Virus record (IMG/VR): IMGVR_UViG_3300020451_000014
Span: 1-36,339 of that record
Strand: one strand, 5' to 3'
Source: a virus
DNA length: 36,339 nt
Part shown: positions 32,003 through 36,339 of the stretch, in pieces
Numbering within the stretch: position 1 is the first letter of the stretch
Layout: each line of letters opens with the position of its first letter
Made by a program: the position numbers and the translations under genes
Notes under the pieces: model-generated
Told to the model about the DNA's origin: nothing
Database searches by the model: none
Seen by the model: only the letters and a program-made list of their open reading frames with translations

Positions 32003-32902
32003 CTAGTCCTTCACATATTTAGCATATTGTTCAAGAGGTACTCCTAACTTTTTTGCTATCGCAACTTGCGAAGGCGATAGTTTGACCGTCCTGCGCCCGG
32101 TTTTGGTATTGCGGGATGCGGAGTTACCAGCCGAGGCGACCTGGGTTCCACCCGTAGATTTCTTCGTTTGGAACTTCTGTGGAAACTCCGAACGTATTCT
32201 TTTATCTATCTCACTATAATACTCTTCTGTCTTCGGGTCAAACCCTTCTTCGTTTGTAAGAATATTATGTAAAGTAAAAGCAGCTGTTGTCATAATCTTG
32301 TCACTACCAAACCATTCGTTCTGACTTGCCCACTCTTTAGCTCTAGGATCTGGTTGAGCTTGAGCTTGTGGTTGTTGAGCTTGTTGTTCTGGTCGTGGTG
32401 CTGGTGCTTTAGCTTGTTGTTCAACACGAGCTTTAGCTGTATTGTACCTTTGTTTATCTACAGCTATTTGAGAAAGCATCTCTTGTGCTTGCACCATTTT
32501 ATCCGAATCACCTGCTTCGTAGGCTTCTTTGTACATACGTTTAGCTGCTTCTGATTGTGAATTTATTCTATTGCCATATTCTGCAACATAGCCAGTATCT
32601 AAGTTTTTAACTCTAGCTTGAAGTTTTTTGTTCTCTTCCAGTAATTGTTGCGATACTCTTAGAGCTTCAGCCTTATCTCTTTCTTCTTGTCGATACTTTT
32701 CTGTTAGTTTCTTTATTCTAGCTTGAACTCCCTTGCTATAAGAATCTAACTCTTCTTCTTTCTTTTCTTCGGTTGCTGTTTCTTCAACCTTTACTTCAGG
32801 TGTTTCACGTGAAACATCTTCTTTAGATTCTTGTTTCTCTTCTTCTACAACAATCTCTTCTTTAACTTCTTCTTGCTTATCTTCTACTTTTTCTTCTGCC
32901 AT
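32003..32902 (-). CDS. Capsid scaffold protein
   Basis: 299 residues. Strongly acidic N-terminus (residues 1-53, Glu/Lys repeats), a long coiled coil at about 58-108, a Gln/Pro/Ala-rich linker at 165-190, and a C-terminal basic helix (LSPSQVAIAKKLGVPLEQYAK), the usual layout of scaffolding proteins whose C-terminus contacts the coat. It lies two genes before the capsid gene. Codons for residues 29-34 (D-V-S-R-E-T) contain a perfect parS palindrome. No protease motif is seen. Confidence 0.85.
   Translation of the reverse strand: MAEEKVEDKQEEVKEEIVVEEEKQESKEDVSRETPEVKVEETATEEKKEEELDSYSKGVQARIKKLTEKYRQEERDKAEALRVSQQLLEENKKLQARVKNLDTGYVAEYGNRINSQSEAAKRMYKEAYEAGDSDKMVQAQEMLSQIAVDKQRYNTAKARVEQQAKAPAPRPEQQAQQPQAQAQPDPRAKEWASQNEWFGSDKIMTTAAFTLHNILTNEEGFDPKTEEYYSEIDKRIRSEFPQKFQTKKSTGGTQVASAGNSASRNTKTGRRTVKLSPSQVAIAKKLGVPLEQYAKYVKD
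32801..32816. promoter_or_regulatory. parS: Perfect parS-like ParB site inside the scaffold gene
   Basis: TGTTTCACGTGAAACA is a complete 16-bp palindrome and matches the conserved chromosomal parS site bound by ParB. It lies in coding sequence (V-S-R-E-T of the scaffold). No parA or parB gene is seen in the window, so host ParB would be the likely binder. Site identity is certain as sequence; function is not demonstrated. Confidence 0.8.
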
Positions 32903-32910
32903 GATAACCT

Positions 32911-33378
32911 CTACACGTTTTTAATATCATCGGGATCTAATAGAGTAGCAATAACTTCGTCATCATTGATGATACGAACTTCTCCACCATCTATCTTAAA
33001 TCTTGAGCCAGAGTATCTTCCTATACATACCCATTCTTTTTCTTGACACCAAGGCTTATCACCAAATTTATTTTGATCTGCATAAGCTAATGGACCAAGT
33101 TTGAGTACATACGCCACAACTGTAGCTACCGATTCTCTTTCTCTCACCTCATCAGGAACATAAATACCACCAGTTGTTTTAGCTTTCCCTTGATATGGCA
33201 TAACTAAAACTCTCCAACCAGTTGGTTGAGGTAGTCTTTCCATTAAACTTTTATCGAGAAGTGAGGGATCTAATACTCTATTACCAGGTTCTACGTAAGG
33301 AATTTTGGTTTCTTTCTTCTTTTCAATTTCCTTTTTAACGTGGTCAGGAACGTAAAGTGTCTTCGTCATAATTGTCAT
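32911..33378 (-). CDS. GroES-like co-chaperonin (Cpn10)
   Basis: 155 residues from the ATG at 33378; GGAG lies 4 nt ahead, and the ATG at 33369 is a second candidate; an upstream TTG lacks support. The Cpn10 domain spans about 48-150: TGWRVLVMP, the mobile-loop segment GKAKTTGGIYVPDE (64-77), VATVVAYVLKLG, then PWCQEKEWVCIGRYSGSRFKIDGG and a final strand. The chaperonin-binding tripeptide is IYV rather than the IVL of E. coli GroES. Lies next to the scaffold and capsid genes, as with T4 gp31, so it may adapt host GroEL to coat folding. No phage GroEL is seen here. Confidence 0.85.
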   Translation of the reverse strand: MTIMTKTLYVPDHVKKEIEKKKETKIPYVEPGNRVLDPSLLDKSLMERLPQPTGWRVLVMPYQGKAKTTGGIYVPDEVRERESVATVVAYVLKLGPLAYADQNKFGDKPWCQEKEWVCIGRYSGSRFKIDGGEVRIINDDEVIATLLDPDDIKNV

Positions 33379-33556
33379 TATTCTCCAGCAGGGCCTTGAT
33401 TTCTTCACGTGCAAGAGAAAGACCCCGTATTTCTCCTACTGTCATTTTGTACTCTTCCCAACTTTTAACACCACCAGCAGCAAGAGCAGAGGTAAGGTTT
33501 TCTTCCCTCTCCTTTAACCTTTTATACAAATATTTCGAGAAGTCAACAACATCCAT
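33344..33556 (-). CDS. Small helical phage protein
   Basis: 70 residues from the ATG at 33556, preceded by GAGGG 9 nt ahead; an in-frame TTG at 33571 is less likely. Helical and charged: SKYLYKRLKEREENLTSALA, then SWEEYKMTVGEIRGLSLARE, ending in acidic residues. The ends overlap the GroES gene by 35 bp. Unknown function; similar small helical proteins occur next to phage lysis genes. Confidence 0.65.
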   Translation of the reverse strand: MDVVDFSKYLYKRLKEREENLTSALAAGGVKSWEEYKMTVGEIRGLSLAREEIKALLENNDNYDEDTLRS

Positions 33557-33567
33557 ACAATTATCCC

Positions 33568-33768
33568 TCAAGTTTCTTTATTTAATTTAATTTTTTGACA
33601 CAAAGGTTTAACATGATGTATGGAAGGATTGTCAATTAAAATCCTTGCTTTGTCTACAGAAACAGATAAACACTCATCTAGCGTATCATAAAATTCCCAA
33701 TTCCTTGTTACTACTAAACAATCTTGTGCAAACATACTAGCACAAACCAAAAGAATTGGCATCCACAT
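33568..33768 (-). CDS. Small secreted protein with signal peptide, after endolysin
   Basis: 66 residues. The N-terminus MWMPILLVCASMFAQDC looks like a short signal peptide (cleavage likely near residues 14-16); three further Cys at about 17, 33 and 57 may form disulfides in the periplasm. Location directly after endolysin suggests a spanin-like or other lysis accessory role, but no lipobox is convincing. One base separates it from the endolysin stop. Confidence 0.6.
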   Translation of the reverse strand: MWMPILLVCASMFAQDCLVVTRNWEFYDTLDECLSVSVDKARILIDNPSIHHVKPLCQKIKLNKET

Positions 33769-33769
33769 A

Positions 33770-34225
33770 TTATTGTATCAATTCGAAATGAGGTCCATCT
33801 ATGAAAGGCCGTCTACCCTGGCTACGCCGTAGATCAATATAGCTATTCATAGCACCTTCCATACCACTATTCCATTGAGCAATATCTCCTATGCTCCACG
33901 CTGCTCCCCATTTAATTGCAACGTTATGTGTCTTAGCAGCTTTAGCCATTGCATCAGCTATATCATCATAAAGATTCAACTCCCATGATGCTCTTGAGCC
34001 ACAGTAAGCCATGAGGTCGACCGCTAAACCTTCAAGGTGTTTCGATGCCATTGTTTGGCTCGCGCCTTTATCTACAAGCGCACGTTGTTCGGCTTCCGTG
34101 CGCATCCCGCAGATCACACCAAAATCCACCTTGGTCCATTCTATGGCGCTTTTGACACACTTCACCATATCTGGATGTACCCCTTCTAGTTTATCAAGAG
34201 ATCTTTGACTTAATTTAAAACTCAT
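33770..34225 (-). CDS. Endolysin, M15 peptidase (L-Ala-D-Glu or D-Ala-D-Ala type)
   Basis: 151 residues; cuts peptidoglycan peptide cross-links at lysis. The zinc site SKHLEGLAVDL (S61, H63, D70) and DGPHFEL (H146) match the SxHxxGxAxD and distal His of M15 peptidases such as the T5 endolysin; R42 in GMRTEAEQ fits the substrate Arg. No signal peptide, so a holin is needed for export. The ATG overlaps the holin stop as ATGA. Confidence 0.9.
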   Translation of the reverse strand: MSFKLSQRSLDKLEGVHPDMVKCVKSAIEWTKVDFGVICGMRTEAEQRALVDKGASQTMASKHLEGLAVDLMAYCGSRASWELNLYDDIADAMAKAAKTHNVAIKWGAAWSIGDIAQWNSGMEGAMNSYIDLRRSQGRRPFIDGPHFELIQ

Positions 34226-34623
34226 TTTGTTAACCCTTTCTGCTTTTCGTATGTCCGTAATCCTCCGATTCCTAGCATTCCGGCTAAAACCGTAAGAAGT
34301 GTATTCATGTCAAATTTTGGTAATTCTGGTATTTCTATACCAATTAACGCCACTACAAAAATAATAACAGGCTGAAGAACAAAGTGATAGCCAAAAGCAA
34401 TCCCACAGATCCAACCAATGCAAGGACGCCAGCCACCTTTAAACAGGCTTCCACTAGCAGCCTCTGCTGCATTGACCTTAATTTGGGCGAGGGCCAACTG
34501 TTGAGCATGTTTCTCTGACATGGTTGCAATCTCATGGGATAATTTACGCTTGAGATCTTGGTCAGGTATTGCTTTATCTAATAAACTAGATACTGGTTCT
34601 ATAAGACTACTGAGCAGGCTCAC
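34222..34623 (-). CDS. Holin of the 3TM (gene-transfer-agent) family
   Basis: 133 residues from a GTG at 34623, chosen because AAAGGA lies about 7 nt ahead; the track-like upstream extension runs deep into the preceding gene. A helical N-terminal half is followed by FKGGWRPCIGWICGIAFGYH (61-80), the signature of the 3TM holin family, then hydrophobic stretches at about 82-97 and 107-122. It acts in the inner membrane to release the endolysin encoded next. Confidence 0.82.
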   Translation of the reverse strand: MSLLSSLIEPVSSLLDKAIPDQDLKRKLSHEIATMSEKHAQQLALAQIKVNAAEAASGSLFKGGWRPCIGWICGIAFGYHFVLQPVIIFVVALIGIEIPELPKFDMNTLLTVLAGMLGIGGLRTYEKQKGLTK

Positions 34624-34825
34624 CTTTGGTTCCTTTCTCTCCACTACACCAAATACCAAAACAACCCGTGAGGGCGCCAAATGACACCGAAACTAGTCCG
34701 GCTTGTTCTAAAGTTGGTGCTTCAATCTGCATAAACCAATGGACACTTTGATATGTCAATACTGTTACTGCAGCCATCATAATTCTAGGAAAAATTTTAT
34801 AGTCATCTATTATTGTCGCTGGCAT
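34607..34825 (-). CDS. Small two-helix membrane protein, holin-like
   Basis: 72 residues from the ATG at 34825 (GAGAGGG just ahead). Two hydrophobic helices at about 13-31 and 41-60, ending in a charged tail. The opening MPATIIDDYKIFPRIMMAAV is a segment I recall from other marine phages. Could be a second holin, an antiholin or an unrelated membrane protein. It overlaps the 3TM holin gene by 17 nt. Confidence 0.65.
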   Translation of the reverse strand: MPATIIDDYKIFPRIMMAAVTVLTYQSVHWFMQIEAPTLEQAGLVSVSFGALTGCFGIWCSGEKGTKGEPAQ

Positions 34826-35369
34826 GATACCCTCTCGAATAAAATTTAAATTTATCTGGATCCTGTTTAGGTTGTCCACTAAATAGATGCCATGCTACAT
34901 TATCTTTACCTGTATGTCTACTATTAGCAATCCATTTTACTCTACCTACTGGTTGAACCTTATGTAGATATTGTATGTACGGAACGCTTTGTTTTGTGTG
35001 CATCCAATCAGAATCTAACAATAACCACGTGGGTCTGACCATACAAAGCCATGTTATACTTTGATGTAAAAAATCCCTAGACCAAGGAGGATTTGTGATA
35101 ATTACGTCACATGCCATAGTGTATTCTGATAAGGTTAAATCAAAAACATCTCTTTTTAGTATGTCGTCACGTTGTGGTTCTATGTCAGACTTCCATAAAC
35201 ACTTCATACCAGTTAAGTTTTCTATAGCATCTATCAATGCTCCATTCCCTGCCATTGGCTCTGCAAACGTAGATAATCTGTGTAGGTGAGGTATTAAAGG
35301 TTCTACTGCATTAAAAGGGGTAGGGTAAAAATCTCTTGGCTTTCTGGGAAAGTCAGATCTCTTACCCAC
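34803..35369 (-). CDS. DNA methyltransferase-like protein (NPPW)
   Basis: 188 residues. RDFYPTPFNAVEPLIPHL precedes the SAM motif TFAEPMAGNGAL (34-45), and the catalytic-type motif DVIITNPPW lies at 88-96, in the order of adenine or cytosine-N4 methyltransferases. Short for the family and without a recognisable target-recognition domain; orphan phage methyltransferase or an altered relative. It lies at the head of the lysis genes. Confidence 0.78.
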   Translation of the reverse strand: MGKRSDFPRKPRDFYPTPFNAVEPLIPHLHRLSTFAEPMAGNGALIDAIENLTGMKCLWKSDIEPQRDDILKRDVFDLTLSEYTMACDVIITNPPWSRDFLHQSITWLCMVRPTWLLLDSDWMHTKQSVPYIQYLHKVQPVGRVKWIANSRHTGKDNVAWHLFSGQPKQDPDKFKFYSRGYHASDNNR

Positions 35370-35926
35370 TACATCAACGAACCAAGCATACCACCTATGC
35401 CACCACCAAGCATACCAGATGGCATTGAAGAAACTTTTGTAGATTGTATAGGTTGTTGAGTAGTGCTTCCTGTTAGTGAACCAAGTGCTTCTAAAAATTT
35501 TGATTGATCGAATGTTCCAGCATTAAGTGGATTATCTGGATAATTAATTGGATCGTTTACTGGATCTGGAACTCCAAAACTTAGAATACCACCACGACCC
35601 CCATAAGGTTGATATGGACCGGGTTGCTGCATAGGACCTTGAAATTCGTTTAAAGGTGGGGGATATGCTTGTCCAAAGCTAGGAAAGTTTTCATTAACTA
35701 AAGATCTAACCCCTGATATGGTATTATTTACCCTTTGCATATTAGCCATTGCATTATCTTTATTAGCCAATTTATGCAAAGCCATTGTTAATTGCATCAT
35801 TGGTTGTAATGGTTGTTGCCTAAACCCTCCAATTCCTAAAGAACCAAGTGGTTTTGGAGTGATTGAAGGAAACCCTGATTTTGGGTCTATTGGTCCTTCA
35901 TCAAATAAGTCAGGGTTATACATCAT
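35369..35926 (-). CDS. Pro/Gly/Met-rich hypothetical protein
   Basis: 185 residues, low complexity: PLGSLGIGGFRQQPLQPMMQ, then FGQAYPPPLNEF, and a C-terminal GMLGGGIGGMLGSLM. No catalytic motif. The ATG has no clear ribosome site, and a strong -10-like box lies only about 10 nt upstream, so translation may be leaderless. Similar Pro/Gly-rich proteins occur near phage structural genes; function unknown. Confidence 0.55.
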   Translation of the reverse strand: MMYNPDLFDEGPIDPKSGFPSITPKPLGSLGIGGFRQQPLQPMMQLTMALHKLANKDNAMANMQRVNNTISGVRSLVNENFPSFGQAYPPPLNEFQGPMQQPGPYQPYGGRGGILSFGVPDPVNDPINYPDNPLNAGTFDQSKFLEALGSLTGSTTQQPIQSTKVSSMPSGMLGGGIGGMLGSLM

Positions 35927-35935
35927 AATTTTCGT

Positions 35936-35964
35936 AGTATACCTAAATTAATTATTATTGTCTA
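35936..35964 (-). promoter_or_regulatory. Strong sigma70-like promoter with near-zero leader
   Basis: On the - strand TAGACA (35959-35964) and TATACT (35936-35941) are 17 bases apart, close to the TTGACA / TATAAT consensus. The transcript would start near 35929, about 3 bases before the ATG of the 185-residue gene, which lacks a ribosome site. Confidence 0.65.
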
Positions 35965-36066
35965 CTTCAACATTATCCACCATTTTGTAGGATGAGGATA
36001 TAACGTATGGAAATAATAAGCAGCTAACACGATACTTATAAGTATAAGATCTTTTATTTCATACAT
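35962..36066 (-). CDS. Membrane micropeptide (34 residues)
   Basis: A very short gene. Its start overlaps the previous stop (ATGTATGA) and AAAAGG lies about 10 nt ahead. Sequence begins MYEIKDLILISIVLAAYYF, one hydrophobic helix, ending WWIMLK. Its 3' end overlaps the promoter at 35936-35964. Real only if it is conserved in relatives. Confidence 0.5.
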   Translation of the reverse strand: MYEIKDLILISIVLAAYYFHTLYPHPTKWWIMLK

Positions 36067-36339
36067 TATCAGCTTGCCTTTTTAACCAAATAACAAAAGC
36101 AATAAATCCTACAATAGTACAAAGTAACACAAAAATAAAAAATCCTTCAATACATTGTTGTTTAAATTTTTGTCTTGCATACAATTTTTCTGAGCGCTCC
36201 TTACGGATATTCCCCTCCATCCGCAATAAATCATCCCAGGCTTTAGACCCATACTTGAATTTTATAAATTGTTGAAGGTCATATCGCTGTTGTTCCAGTT
36301 GTTTTTTAGCTGTAAAACATTGTACTGCAGCTTGCTCAA
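36059..36339 (-). CDS. Partial protein with coiled coil and C-terminal membrane helix
   Basis: Open to the window edge, so the start lies beyond 36339; 92 codons are visible. The visible part is helical and charged (AKKQLEQQRYDLQQF, then SKAWDDLLRMEGNIRKERSE), followed by a membrane helix (GFFIFVLLCTIVGFIAFVIW) and a short LKRQADNV tail. Tail-anchored layout. Function unknown. Confidence 0.6.
   Translation of the reverse strand, partial: EQAAVQCFTAKKQLEQQRYDLQQFIKFKYGSKAWDDLLRMEGNIRKERSEKLYARQKFKQQCIEGFFIFVLLCTIVGFIAFVIWLKRQADNV

Noticed and set aside
1-36339. tRNA genes, CRISPR array, insertion sequence, integrase and attachment site
   Set aside because: No cloverleaf, spaced identical repeats, transposase or recombinase motifs were seen by eye on either strand; a dedicated search could still find a tRNA.
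1-36339. Large terminase and portal genes
   Set aside because: No ATPase/nuclease terminase motifs or portal-like protein is encoded in the window; they probably lie beyond base 36339.

Overview
The window looks like a large, incomplete piece of a marine tailed-phage genome. It is AT-rich and almost gap-free, with genes overlapping by 1-4 bases (TAATG and ATGA junctions). No ribosomal, tRNA, integrase or bacterial housekeeping gene is visible. The combination of an exo/pol family A DNA polymerase, P22-like neck and tail-accessory proteins and large internal virion proteins points to a podovirus-like phage of the kind common in ocean viromes. The host is probably an AT-rich marine bacterium (SAR11- or SAR116-like); that host guess is inference. 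No large terminase or portal gene is seen. Transcription of the right arm enters from beyond base 36339 and the first left-arm gene is cut at base 1, so both ends continue outside the window.

The left arm (1-7749, + strand) is a replication operon. It runs: unknown coiled-coil protein, SSB-like protein with an acidic C-terminal tip, archaeo-eukaryotic-type primase with the same kind of tip, AlpA-like HTH protein, UvrD/Dda-like SF1 helicase, DUF6378-like protein, DNA polymerase A with 3'-5' exonuclease, and two conserved unknowns. The arm meets the right arm head-on: the two final stop codons share one TTAA at 7746-7749.

The right arm (7746-36339, all - strand, so read from high to low coordinates) starts with a tail-anchored membrane protein, a 34-residue membrane peptide and a Pro/Gly-rich protein. 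A methyltransferase-like protein and a lysis set follow (small membrane protein, 3TM holin, M15 endolysin, small secreted protein). Next comes the head module: GroES co-chaperonin, scaffold, unknown, decoration-like protein, major capsid protein and a strong intrinsic terminator. Beyond it lie small beta-rich and very basic proteins, two neck/adaptor proteins, a structural protein with a cupredoxin-like C-terminus, repeat-rich fibers and a glycine-rich adhesin. A three-enzyme cargo block (methyltransferase, sulfotransferase, 2OG-Fe(II) hydroxylase) follows, then a candidate promoter, a gp10-like tail protein, a zinc-ribbon protein and large internal virion proteins.

The most striking sequence signal is a perfect 16-bp palindrome, TGTTTCACGTGAAACA, inside the scaffold gene. 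It matches the bacterial chromosomal ParB-binding site parS. Other notable points are the cupredoxin-like domain on a virion protein, the paired SSB-type tips, and a set of tiny Lys/Gly-rich proteins, two of which are shorter than 60 residues and easily missed.
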